Origin: Adlercreutzia equolifaciens DSM 19450
GTDB taxonomy: Bacteria > Actinomycetota > Coriobacteriia > Coriobacteriales > Eggerthellaceae
Length of the DNA stretch: 64,000 nt
NCBI RefSeq assembly: GCF_000478885.1
Contig: NC_022567.1
Span: 1,860,001 to 1,924,000 of the forward strand
Reading direction: 5' to 3'
Positions 27,023 through 36,400 of this stretch are shown in pieces. A program made the translations under genes and the position numbers. A model generated the notes under the pieces. That model made no database searches. It was not told where the DNA came from and saw only the letters and a program-made list of their open reading frames with translations. Each line of letters begins with the position of its first letter. The stretch's first letter is position 1.

Positions 27023-28876
27023 ATGTGCGGCTTTGTCGGCTTTATCGACGAGAACGACCAGACCTACGACCACCGCGCCGCCATCGTCGCCATGGCCGAT
27101 GCCATCGCCCATCGCGGGCCCGATTCGGAAGGGTATTTCGAAGACGGCCGGGCCGCCTTGGGTTTCCGGCGTCTGGCCATCATCGATCTCGCCGGGGCGA
27201 ACCAGCCCCTCTACAACGAGAATCGCTCGCTCGTGCTCGTCTTCAACGGCGAGATCTACAACTACCGGGAACTGCGCCGGCAGCTGATCGCTGCGGGCCA
27301 CGCCTTCTCTACCCAGGGCGATGCGGAAGTGGTGCTCCACGGGTTCGAGCAGTGGGGCGAGGCAGTGCTCGACCGCCTGCGCGGCATGTTCGCCTTCGCC
27401 CTGTACGACACCGCCACGGGCGAGCTTTTCTGCGCCCGGGACGCCTTCGGCATCAAGCCGCTCTACTACGCCGTGGAAGGCGGCCGCATCCTGTTCGGCT
27501 CGGAGATCAAGGGGCTTCTCGCGCACCCGAACGCACGCCGGAGCCTGAACGAGCGGCGGCTCGCCCACTGGCTGTGCATGGAATACCTGCCCGACGAGGA
27601 GACCCTCTTCGAAGGCGTTCGCAAGTTGCCCGCCGGCCATTGGCTGCGCTGGCGCAACGGGCGCGCGGAACGCGGCCGCTGGTTCGTCCCGCGCTTCGCC
27701 CCCGACGCGGGACGCAGTCTAAAGGAGAGCACCGAGGCCATCGAGGCTGCCTTACGGGAGTCGGTGACGGCCCACGCCATCGCCGACGTGGATGTAGGCT
27801 GCTTCCTCTCGGCCGGGGTGGATTCCAGCCTCGTGGCCCGGGAGACCGCCCGCATCATGGAGGCGCGCACGTTCACCATCGGCTGGGGCGAGGGGCGCTT
27901 TTCGGAATTGGAAGCCGCCGCAACCTTCGCCCGGGCCACAGGGTTGCCGAACGAGGGGCGCATTCTCGACGCCGAGCAGTTCTTCGCCTCGGTGCCCGCC
28001 GTGCAGTACGCCATGGACGAGCCCCTGCCGAATCCCTCGGCGGTGCCGCTGTACCACCTGTGCGCGATGGCGGCCGAGTCGGTGAAGGTGGTGTTGTCGG
28101 GCGAAGGGGCCGACGAGCTGTTCGGCGGCTACCCCTACTACCAGGAGTGCCTTGCCTTTGCGCCTTACATGACGGTGCCCGCGCCCGCCCGCCGCGCCCT
28201 GGCCGCCGCAGCCCGGCACCTGCCCGAAGGCACCCACGGGCGGCGCTTCCTCATGCGCGGAGCGCACCCGCTTCCCGAGCGTTATATCCGCCTGGAATAC
28301 AACTTCCCATGGGCCGAGGCGCTCGATCTTCTGGCGCCCGAGCTGGGCGCGCGCTGCGCCGCGGCTCCGACTCCTTGGGAACTTGCGGCGCCCCTCTTCG
28401 CGGAAATCGAGGCGGATGAAATCACCGCCATGCAGACCGCCGACATCCTCACGTGGATGCAGCAAGACATTTTGCTGAAAGCGGACAAAATGTCCATGGC
28501 GTCGTCGCTGGAGCTGCGCGTTCCCTTCCTCGATCGCGAGGTGTTCGCCCTGGCAAGCACGCTGCCCGCCTCCCAGCGCGTCGGACGCCGCGAGACGAAA
28601 ATCGCCCTGCGCGCCGCCGCAGCCCGCACGCTGCCGCAAGCCACGGCCGCCATGCCCAAGCAGGGCTTCGTCACCCCGCTCGCCCAGTGGCTGCAGGAAG
28701 AGCCCTGGCGTTCCCAGGTGCGCGAGATACTGAACGGCGAGCGTGCCCGTCGTTTCTTCCGCACCGACCGCTTGAATGCACTACTTGACGAGCACCAGCA
28801 CGGCGCCCGCTCCCATATGAAGAAGATCTGGTCGGCCTACTGCTTCCTCATCTGGCACGAGCAGTACTTCGACTGA
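27023..28876 (+). CDS. asnB: Asparagine synthetase (glutamine-hydrolysing), AsnB type
   Basis: A 617-residue enzyme. It starts MCGFVGFIDE, giving the N-terminal catalytic cysteine after Met removal; RGPDSEGYF and VFNGEIYNYREL complete the class II glutaminase domain. The synthetase domain has a PP-loop variant, FLSAGVDSSLVAR, and GEGADELFGGYPYY. It amidates aspartate with ATP and glutamine. Given the D-Asp cassette just upstream, it might amidate a peptidoglycan D-Asp bridge, as AsnH does in Lactococcus, or simply make L-Asn. ATG at 27023 follows GGAAGG. A 93-bp gap with a small hairpin (TGACCTG/CAGGTCA) separates it from the racemase. Confidence 0.9.
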   Translation: MCGFVGFIDENDQTYDHRAAIVAMADAIAHRGPDSEGYFEDGRAALGFRRLAIIDLAGANQPLYNENRSLVLVFNGEIYNYRELRRQLIAAGHAFSTQGDAEVVLHGFEQWGEAVLDRLRGMFAFALYDTATGELFCARDAFGIKPLYYAVEGGRILFGSEIKGLLAHPNARRSLNERRLAHWLCMEYLPDEETLFEGVRKLPAGHWLRWRNGRAERGRWFVPRFAPDAGRSLKESTEAIEAALRESVTAHAIADVDVGCFLSAGVDSSLVARETARIMEARTFTIGWGEGRFSELEAAATFARATGLPNEGRILDAEQFFASVPAVQYAMDEPLPNPSAVPLYHLCAMAAESVKVVLSGEGADELFGGYPYYQECLAFAPYMTVPAPARRALAAAARHLPEGTHGRRFLMRGAHPLPERYIRLEYNFPWAEALDLLAPELGARCAAAPTPWELAAPLFAEIEADEITAMQTADILTWMQQDILLKADKMSMASSLELRVPFLDREVFALASTLPASQRVGRRETKIALRAAAARTLPQATAAMPKQGFVTPLAQWLQEEPWRSQVREILNGERARRFFRTDRLNALLDEHQHGARSHMKKIWSAYCFLIWHEQYFD

Positions 28877-29284
28877 CGATCCCTTTGGCTTGCGGGAATG
28901 CCCAAAGCCAATCCTCATGGAAGATTGCACGAGCATCGCAGATGCCTAAGCGCTTTTACCTGCCAGAAGTAAGATGGGATTGCATAAACAAGAAAACGAC
29001 TGAAGTTCGTCTAGAGAAAAGACAGGGTTTGAAACAAGACAGGCGAGGCACCGGGCAAATCGGGAGGGAGGGGGGTGAATCTGTCCGGTGCCCGCCTCTA
29101 CGTGGGATTATACAGACTGGAAGAGTATTCTTCGCGACATTAGCGAGGTTCATGAAAGGGTCACAGTTCGATCACCTGGAGGAGAGTCGCGAAAATCACT
29201 CCCGACTAAAAAGAGGTAAGCATCTTCAGAACGCCCCGCAGTTTGCAACTACTCGAAATCACGCCGCCAGAAATGACAAATGTT

Positions 29285-29312
29285 TTGCTGACACGGCAAC
29301 CCACCCTATGCT
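29285..29312 (+). promoter_or_regulatory. Predicted promoter of the ferric-reductase-like gene
   Basis: -35 TTGCTG (29285-29290), 16-bp spacer, -10 TATGCT (29307-29312). Expected start near 29319, giving a leader of about 50 nt. Confidence 0.6.
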
Positions 29313-29335
29313 ACTGTGACAATCAGAAGAGAAAA

Positions 29336-29353
29336 GTTCGATCCCGATCGAAC
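29336..29353 (+). promoter_or_regulatory. Perfect palindrome in the leader, candidate operator
   Basis: GTTCGATC-CC-GATCGAAC, 8-bp arms with a 2-bp centre, between the predicted transcription start and the GAGGAGG ribosome binding site. This is a classic repressor-site layout; the protein that binds is unknown. Confidence 0.55.
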
Positions 29354-29369
29354 GACCCGAGGAGGCCTT

Positions 29370-30083
29370 ATGAGATTTGTCATCGCCCTTGTCGTTTCCT
29401 TCGCGCTGGTCTGGCTGTGCGCCAAGCCCCTCAAGAAATACCCCGTGCCCTTCTACTTGGGTGCCGTCGCGCTTCTCGGGCTGTACTTCTGGGGGTCGGC
29501 CACCGGCGTGCGCAACGAGGTATGGTCGTACTTCCAGCCGCTCATGCAGCGGTGCGCCCTGGCGTTTCTGCTGTTCTCCATCGTGATGTTCGTGGGCGTG
29601 CTCGGCGAGAAGAACCCCCTGCGCACCCACCTCATGCCCATCCGTCGACAGCTGTCCATCCTCGCCTGCATCTTCGCCGTGGGCCACATCGCCTTCTACG
29701 CCGCATCCTACGTGCCGCGCCTGACGAGCGCCTTTACGGGCAATCTCGCCTTCTCGCTAGGACTTGCGGCGCTGATCACCGCGCTCATGGCGGTGCTGTG
29801 GGTCACGTCGGCCCAGCGCGTAAAGCACGCCATGAAGGCGGCCAGCTGGAAGCGCGTGCAGCGGCTCGCCTACCCCTTCTACGTGCTCACCTACGTGCAC
29901 CTGGCGCTGCTGCTCATGCCAAGCGCCCTTGCGGGCAACGATGTGGCCGTGCTAAGCATCGCCGTATACTCCATCGTCATGGGCGCCTACGTGGTCCTGC
30001 GCCTCCGCAGAGCCCTCGCCGACCGCCGCACCGAGGCCACCGCCGCAACCCCCGACCTCGACCTGGAGGCCGTTGCAGCTTAG
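29370..30083 (+). CDS. Ferric reductase-like transmembrane protein (MsrQ/YedZ-like haem b membrane protein)
   Basis: A 237-residue protein with about six transmembrane helices. Histidines in the helices (GHIAFYAASYV and YVHLALLL) resemble the haem b ligands of the ferric reductase-like/YedZ-MsrQ family. It could carry electrons across the membrane to an extracytoplasmic partner. No msrP gene is adjacent; a Tat flavoprotein lies about 1.2 kb downstream on the other strand. ATG at 29370 follows GAGGAGG. A short acidic/Ala tail ends the protein. Confidence 0.75.
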   Translation: MRFVIALVVSFALVWLCAKPLKKYPVPFYLGAVALLGLYFWGSATGVRNEVWSYFQPLMQRCALAFLLFSIVMFVGVLGEKNPLRTHLMPIRRQLSILACIFAVGHIAFYAASYVPRLTSAFTGNLAFSLGLAALITALMAVLWVTSAQRVKHAMKAASWKRVQRLAYPFYVLTYVHLALLLMPSALAGNDVAVLSIAVYSIVMGAYVVLRLRRALADRRTEATAATPDLDLEAVAA

Positions 30084-30170
30084 CGTCAAACCACCAGTCT
30101 GAAATCACTACTGTGTCTAAAACGGCTAGTTTTTCTCCAAAATATGCCTCACGCAGAAAACTGCGACTGC

Positions 30171-31067
30171 TTACGCGGAAACGGCTTGAACAATGGCTTC
30201 TTTAAGAGCGGCCACAAGGGGCTTTTCCGGAACGCCGAGCTTAGTGGCCAGCCCAAGAGTGAGCGTGAAATCATCTCCACTCGCAAGGGGCCGATAGGCA
30301 ATTCCCTCATGAGGTCTTTCGGCATTGTGCGCTGGCGAGAAATCGACACCCTGGCCCGATCGTACGAATTCCTGAGCTGCTTCCAAACTAAAGGGGACGG
30401 GGGCGTAACGGGGCGTGAGGCCATAACGGGCAAACCCTTCGACAATATGCCGGTAGGTCACATCCAGATCAGGCGTGGGAAACAGGTCAATCTCGGCCAA
30501 ATCGGAGAAACTAATCGCCTCCTGCGTTGCAAGCTTGTGCCTTTCAGGCACAGCGACAAGGAGGCGCCCCTCCATCAGGGGCGTGAATTCGAACACCGCA
30601 GAATCGGGACGACCCGCAACCAACGCCATATCCACTGTCCCGCGCTCCAACGCCTTCAGACAAGCATCACTCGTCAACTCGAACAGCCGCAGATCCGCAT
30701 CGTCGTAGGAGGCACGGAACCCTCGCAGGGTTGCCAGGGTGAAACCGGGGCCGCTTTCCCGCAAGCTTGCGGTGGCGTAGGCAAAAGTGGCCGTATGGCG
30801 CGTGCTCTCATGCCACTGGAGGGCAAACCCCTCAGCTTCCCGCACGGCTTCCAGAACGCGTTCGCACTTCGGCAGAAAGCGGGCGCCGAAGTCGGTCAAC
30901 TCGATACCCTGACGCCGGCGATGGAATAACGGCGTCTTCACCTCGCCTTCAAGGGACGCCACCGAAGCCGACAACGTTTGTTGAGTGACGAAGGCGCTCT
31001 TCGCCGCTGCAGAGAACGAGCCGGCCTTTGCCGCCAGAACGAAATACTCAATTTGCCGCACATCCAT
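30171..31067 (-). CDS. LysR-family transcriptional regulator
   Basis: A 298-residue LysR protein: helix-turn-helix at residues 1-60 (MDVRQIEYFVLAAKAGSFSA, then VTQQTLSASVASLE), followed by a ligand-binding domain of two alpha/beta lobes. ATG at 31067 has AAGGGGAG upstream. It lies downstream of, and in the same direction as, a Tat flavoprotein gene with 188 bp between, so it probably regulates that gene although the usual divergent layout is absent. Confidence 0.9.
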   Translation of the reverse strand: MDVRQIEYFVLAAKAGSFSAAAKSAFVTQQTLSASVASLEGEVKTPLFHRRRQGIELTDFGARFLPKCERVLEAVREAEGFALQWHESTRHTATFAYATASLRESGPGFTLATLRGFRASYDDADLRLFELTSDACLKALERGTVDMALVAGRPDSAVFEFTPLMEGRLLVAVPERHKLATQEAISFSDLAEIDLFPTPDLDVTYRHIVEGFARYGLTPRYAPVPFSLEAAQEFVRSGQGVDFSPAHNAERPHEGIAYRPLASGDDFTLTLGLATKLGVPEKPLVAALKEAIVQAVSA

Positions 31068-31141
31068 CGCTGCTCCCCTTTCCCTTGTCCCCATCATACC
31101 CCAAAGCGGCTAGTAAACCGATTTCCAGCGCGCAAAAGAGC

Positions 31142-31163
31142 GGACGCCGCGCAAACGGCGCCC
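31142..31163 (-). terminator. Probable terminator of the Tat flavoprotein gene
   Basis: An 8-bp stem GGACGCCG/CGGCGCCC with one G-U pair and a 6-nt loop, followed on the minus strand by GCTCTTTTGCG. It lies between the flavoprotein stop and lysR. Confidence 0.45.
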
Positions 31164-31255
31164 GCCCGTGGGGAGGCGATAGCAATCGGCGCTGGTTCGC
31201 AGATCGCGCCCTCGGGAAGAGCGCAAACCAACTGCCGCCAAGACGACCCCGATTC

Positions 31256-32959
31256 TTAGCCCTGGGCGGCCGTCACCCCGGCAAGATACCCGGAGCCCAC
31301 GCAGAAGCCCTGGGCCGAGCCGCCCTCGAAGTAGGGAACGGCCCAAAAATCGCCGTCGACGCCGGCCACGAACAGACCAGGGATGGGATTGGCATCGGCA
31401 TCCACGGCGCGGCAGTATCCGTCAGTCTTGATGCCGCCCAAGGTCACCCAAGCCGCGATGTCGAGCTCCACTACATACAGCGAGCCGGTGTCCACGGCGC
31501 GCAGGAATTGGGCCTCCTTGAACATTTCCTCGTCCACGCCAGTGGCGCAATAGCCGTTGTAGGCCTCCAGGGTGTCGGCAAGGTTCTCCATCCCGCAGGC
31601 CTCAGCCAGCGCCTCGGCCGAATCCGCCTTCCAAATCCAGCCCTCGTCGATGCCCTGCTGAACCTTTTCGGGAAGCGCGGTCAGCGTCTTGTCCATGAAG
31701 CCCATCTGAACGCCCGGCGCCATGTTGCCGAAAGCGTCCTCGGAAATGAAGTCCATAATAGGCGTGGTGGCCAGCTCGTCGATGAGCCCGTCGTCGATCA
31801 CCATGTAGTATACGCCCTCGCGCAGAAGCGGCTCGCCGCAGTACATGGTGTGCTTGGCCATGGTGCCCTCGTCCATGAAGCGCGACCCGTGCTTATTCAC
31901 CATGAGGCCGCCGAACAAAGGCAGGCTGAACACCGGCGTGTCGTTGCAATCCGACAGGCTCACGAAGCGGTCGGCGGACTTCATGTTGCAGGCGCCGGAC
32001 TCATTGATAGAGGTGCTGAAGTTCTTGCCCATCTGGGCACCGGCCGACTGGGCCAGCCTGATGCCCGCGCCGTCGTTGTACTGGTTGCCCGTGCCGTACA
32101 TGACCGAGCCGGAGTAGTAGTCGCGCAGCATGCCCTCGTTCTGAATAAAGCCGCCGGTGGCGATGATGACGTTGCTCGCGCGCACGTCGGTCACGATAGA
32201 TCCGCTTTCATAGCGCACGCCCACCACAACGCCGTCCTCGATGAGCAGGTTGGTGACCTCGGCATCCCAACGGGAATCGACGCCGAACTTGTCGAGCATG
32301 CCCTGCAGCGCCTCGGCGCGCTCCGCCCCACTGGTGGCATAAATGTGACCGCCGCGGTTCAGCATAAGCGTGCTCTCGTCAGCGCCCTCGAAAGCGAACA
32401 TGAAGGGCACGCCGCCCTCGATCATAAGATCGATGCCCTTGCCTGAGGCCGGCAGCACATTGCGCAGAAGCGGGGCGTTGGTCTGGTAGTGAGTCGACGT
32501 CCAGATGAAGTCGAACATATCCTTAGTGGTCAGGTGGTTGTCGTACTGAAGCTCGGGGCTGGATTCCACGGCCCACACGCCAGACACCATCGCGGCATTC
32601 GTGGCGCCCATGGAGGCCGAGCGATCGAGGCCGATGACCTTCGCGCCCTCCTTAGCCGCGGCAGAGGCCGCCACCAGCCCGCTCGTTCCCAGGCCCACCA
32701 CGACCACGTCACAGCTCTCCTCGGTATCGGCGGCGGGAAGCTCCTCCGCTGTCGGCGCCTCGGCCGCCACATCGGCCGAACCGGCCTGCGCGGCATTGTT
32801 CGCTTGAGGGGCGCAGCCGGCAAGCCCTAAGGCCGCCAGCCCCGCCGCGCCTAAGGCGCCAAGGCCGAGGAACGAGCGCCGGGAGATGCCCTCGCCCATC
32901 GGCGCTGCATCTTCCATCGCGCAGCTGGCCTTTTCCATCGCGTTCGTGTTCTTTTCCAC
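31256..32959 (-). CDS. Tat-exported FAD-dependent reductase (flavocytochrome c family)
   Basis: A 567-residue protein. A Tat signal (ISRRSFLGLGALGAAGLAAL, about residues 25-45) ends in a lipobox LAGC. An FAD-binding VVVVGLGTSGLVAAS motif and VIIATGGFIQNEGM follow; the C-terminal GLFVAGVDGDFWAVPYFEGG closes the FAD site. There is no haem or FMN domain. It should act outside the membrane as a terminal reductase of unknown substrate. The GTG at 32959 is chosen from the AAGGAGG site 6 nt upstream. It shares family and export signal with the enzyme at 5.7 kb but is clearly diverged from it. Confidence 0.87.
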   Translation of the reverse strand: MEKNTNAMEKASCAMEDAAPMGEGISRRSFLGLGALGAAGLAALGLAGCAPQANNAAQAGSADVAAEAPTAEELPAADTEESCDVVVVGLGTSGLVAASAAAKEGAKVIGLDRSASMGATNAAMVSGVWAVESSPELQYDNHLTTKDMFDFIWTSTHYQTNAPLLRNVLPASGKGIDLMIEGGVPFMFAFEGADESTLMLNRGGHIYATSGAERAEALQGMLDKFGVDSRWDAEVTNLLIEDGVVVGVRYESGSIVTDVRASNVIIATGGFIQNEGMLRDYYSGSVMYGTGNQYNDGAGIRLAQSAGAQMGKNFSTSINESGACNMKSADRFVSLSDCNDTPVFSLPLFGGLMVNKHGSRFMDEGTMAKHTMYCGEPLLREGVYYMVIDDGLIDELATTPIMDFISEDAFGNMAPGVQMGFMDKTLTALPEKVQQGIDEGWIWKADSAEALAEACGMENLADTLEAYNGYCATGVDEEMFKEAQFLRAVDTGSLYVVELDIAAWVTLGGIKTDGYCRAVDADANPIPGLFVAGVDGDFWAVPYFEGGSAQGFCVGSGYLAGVTAAQG

Positions 32960-33089
32960 GGGAACCCTCCTTCGTCGTTGCCTGTTTCCCTGGGAAAAGC
33001 ATACGCGCCGCCCGGCTCCTTGCATAACAAACGCTGCCGAGGGTTCTTCAGGAAGATTTTGTAGGTGCGTTCGTCAGCGAAACCCCTCC

Positions 33090-33249
33090 TTTTTGCATGA
33101 GATCGCCGCTTATGAGCGTCTCGAGTGGAGGGAATCTTGTATAACGCGGCTAACCAATACTAACGACCTGGGGTTTTGCGAAAGTGTCGGCTGGCCAATT
33201 TGGAGTCCGCACCCCCGAGACGCTCATAACCGTCGATCTCATGCAAAAA
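33090..33249. repeat. Imperfect 34-bp inverted repeat with 92-bp centre
   Basis: Left arm 33090-33123 reads TTTTTGCATGAGATCG, then CCGCTTATGAGCGTCTCG. The right arm 33216-33249 is its reverse complement with two mismatches. Weaker similarity continues outward for about 20 bp. No transposase or gene lies between the arms. It may be a miniature mobile element or a paired operator. Confidence 0.65.
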
Positions 33250-33422
33250 CCGAGGGTTGAGTTGACCGACAGACCCCCAGAGGCTGAAACGCTCCAAATC
33301 AAGAGAAGAGCATCGGGAAAACTAGCTCTTGCTGTCGCAGAAGTGCCGCAGCCGCGATCTCGCTGTCTCAGAGATTCCGCAGTTGACGCTCTTACTATCG
33401 CAAACGCGGTGACAACCAAAGA

Positions 33423-33446
33423 AAAGGGAGCCCGGAGGCTCCCTTT
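33423..33446 (-). terminator. Intrinsic terminator of nifJ
   Basis: A 10-bp perfect stem AAAGGGAGCC/GGCTCCCTTT with a CGGA loop, continuing into TTTTCTTT on the minus strand. Confidence 0.9.
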
Positions 33447-33491
33447 CGGTTGCGGCCCAAGGCGGCCGACAAGCTCTGGCGTACGCTCGCG

Positions 33492-36400
33492 CTACTCGGC
33501 GGCGTAGAGGTCCTTGAGCTTCTGCAGGTGCGACCAGCGGGCCATGGCGGCCTGCTCGTTCTCGGCAAACAGCTCCTCGGCGCGCTCGGGGAACTCGCGG
33601 GTCAGGCGGCTGTAGCGAGCCTCGTTCATGAGGAAGTTCTGGTACTCGCCCTCGGCCGGATCCTTCGAGTCGATGACGAGCTTCTTGCCCGGAGCGCCCT
33701 CGGGGTTGAAGCGCAGCAGGTTCCAGTAGCCGCAGTCGACGGCCTTCTTCATCTCGGTCTGGCAGTTGGTCATGCCGCCCTTGATGGAGTGCATCTCGCA
33801 GGGGCTGTAGCCAATGATGAGCGAGGGGCCCGGATAGGCCTCGGCCTCGGTGATGGCCTTGATGGTCTGGTTGAGGTTGGCGCCCATGGCCACCTGGGCC
33901 ACGTACACGTAGCCGTAGGTCATGGCGATCTCGGCCAGCGACTTCTTCTTCACGTCCTTGCCGGCGGCGGCGAACTGCGCCACCTGGCCGAGGTTGGAGG
34001 CCTTCGAGGCCTGGCCGCCGGTGTTGGAGTACACCTCGGTGTCGAACACGAACACATTCACGTCCTTGCCGGAGGCGAGCACGTGGTCGAGTCCGCCGTA
34101 GCCGATGTCGTAGGCCCAGCCGTCGCCGCCGAAGATCCACACGGACTTCTTGGTCAGATACTCCTTGTTGGCCAGGATGCCGGCCGCCAGCTCGGCCACC
34201 TCGCCGGTACCCTCGGCCGCCGCCGAAAGGGCCGCCACATAGGCCTCCGCCGCCGCCTTGGAGGCCTCGGCGTCGGCACGGGCCTCGAGCCACGCGCGGG
34301 CCGCGTCGGCCAGATCCCCGGCCGCGCCGCCGCACTCGATGAGCGCCTCGGAGTCAACGACGACCTTGTCCTGCACGGCCTCGTAGCCGAGCAGCATGCC
34401 CATGCCGTGCTCGGCGTTGTCCTCGAACAGCGAGTTCGACCAGGCCGGGCCATGGCCGTCGGCGTTCACCGTGTAGGGCGACGTCGCTGCCGGACCGCCC
34501 CAGATGGAGGAGCAGCCCGTCGCGTTGGCGATATACATGCGATCGCCGAACAGCTGGGTGACCAGGCGGGCATAGGAGGTCTGGGCGCAGCCGGCGCAGG
34601 AGCCGGAGAACTCGAGCAGGGGCTGCTTGAACTGGCTCGCCTTCACCGACGTGCCCTCGAGCTCGGGCTTGCGGGCGACCTTGCTCACGCAGTAATCGAA
34701 CACCGGCTGCTCGTCGAGCGTATCGGCGATGGGCTTCATGGTGAGCGAGTCGGTCGGGCACTGGATGACGCACAGGCCGCAGCCCATGCAGTCGAGCGGC
34801 GAGACGGCAAGCACGTACTGCATGTCAGCGCCCACCTTGCCCTTGACGGGAACATGCTTGGTCTGAGCCGGGGCCGCCGCCAGCTCCTCGTCGGTCAGCG
34901 CGAAGGGACGGATGGTGGCGTGCGGGCACACGAACGCGCACTGGTTGCACTGGATGCAGGTGTCGGGCGTCCACTCGGGCACCGACACGGCCACGCCGCG
35001 CTTCTCGAAGGCCGCGGCGCCCAGCGGGAACTGGCCGTCCTCGTAGCCGACGAACGCGGACACGGGCAGGGAGTCGCCGTCCATGCGGCCCACGGGGAAC
35101 ATGATGCTCTCCACGAGCGAGACCGTCTCGGGACGGCCCTCGATGCCGGAAGCCTTCGGCGCATCCTCGGCCGTCTTCCACGCCTCGGGCACCTCCACCT
35201 GCACGAAGGCAGTGGCGCCGGCGTCGATGGCCTTGTGATTCATGTCCACGATGTCCTGGCCCTTCTTGGCGTAGGACTTCGTGGCGGCATCCTTCATGTA
35301 CTGGATGGCCTCCTCCTGCGGCATGACCTTCGCCAGGGTGAAGAAGGCGGACTGAAGGATGGTATTGGTGCGCTTGCCCATGCCGATCTCGATGGCCAGG
35401 TCGATGGCGTTGATGAGGTAGAGCTTGATGTCGTTTTCGGCGATGTAGCGCTTGGCCGCGGCCGACAGGTGCTCCTCCAGCTCGTCTGCCGTCCACTGGC
35501 AGTTGATGAGCAGGGCACCACCGGGCTTCACGTCGCGCACGATCGGGAAGTCCTTGGTGATGTAGGAGGGATTGTGGCAGGCCACGAAGTCGGCCTTGTT
35601 CACATAGTAGGGGCTGCGGATGGGGCTATCGCCGAAGCGCAGGTGCGAGATGGTCACGCCGCCGGTCTTCTTCGAGTCGTACTGGAAGTAGGCCTGCACG
35701 TACTTGTCGGTGTGGTCGCCGATGATCTTGATGGAGTTCTTGTTCGCGCCCACGGTGCCGTCGCCGCCGAGGCCCCAGAACTTGCACTCGATGGTGCCGG
35801 GAGCGGCGGTATTGGGGGCGGGAACCTCGGGCAGCGACAGGTTCGTCACGTCGTCGACGATGCCGATGGTGAACTGGCGGCGCGGCTCGTCCTTCTCAAG
35901 CTCGGTGTACACGGCGAACACGGAGGACGGCGGGGTGTCCTTGGAGCCGAGGCCGTAGCGGCCGCCGATGACGGTGATGCCGTCGCGGCCCTCAACGGAC
36001 AGCGCGTTCACGACATCCATGTACAGCGGCTCGCCGATGGAACCGGGCTCCTTGGTGCGGTCGAGCACGGCGATCTTCTTCACCGTCTCGGGCAGAGCGG
36101 CCACGAACTTCTCGGTGACGAAGGGGCGGTACAAGCGCACCTTCACGAGGCCCACCTTCTCGCCGTTGGCGTTGAGGTAGTCGATGACCTCCTCGGCCAC
36201 GTCGCAAATGGAGCCCATAGCCACGATGACGCGGTCGGCGTCCGGGGCGCCGTAGTAGTTGAACAGCTGGTAGTTGGTGCCCAGCTTCGCGTTCACCTTC
36301 TCCATGTACTCCTCCACCACGGCCGGCAGGTCGTTGTAGATGGAGTTGCAGGACTCGCGGTGCTGGAAGAAGATGTCGCCGTTCTCGTGGGAGCCGCGCA

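Larger units (their letters stand above)
28877..29369. other. 493-bp intergenic region with hairpins, G-rich loop and a promoter
   Basis: It holds several elements. TTGGCTT/AAGCCAA at 28885-28911 lies just after asnB and may be its 3' end. A stem AGGCG(A)GGCACCGG/CCGGTGCCCGCCT lies at 29041-29097, with four G-tracts inside (29053-29075). TTCGCGAC/GTCGCGAA pairs 29131-29138 with 29186-29193. The promoter and palindrome before the next gene are listed separately. A short open frame (29153-29317) has no family resemblance and is not called. Confidence 0.55.
32960..33491. other. 532-bp intergenic region with a 34-bp inverted repeat
   Basis: It lies between the nifJ end and the flavoprotein start, both on the minus strand. 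It contains the nifJ terminator (33423-33446) and a long imperfect inverted repeat (33090-33249), plus presumably the flavoprotein promoter. No gene is seen. Confidence 0.6.

Noticed and set aside
23354..28876. Plain asparagine/aspartate metabolism operon as the main explanation
   Set aside because: AsnB and the aminotransferase alone would fit it, but the coupled racemase and D-aspartate-ligase-like gene have no role in ordinary L-Asn synthesis. Kept as the alternative for AsnB only.
29153..29317. A small gene of about 54 codons after asnB
   Set aside because: It has no similarity or coding signature, and overlaps hairpin elements and the predicted promoter of the next gene.
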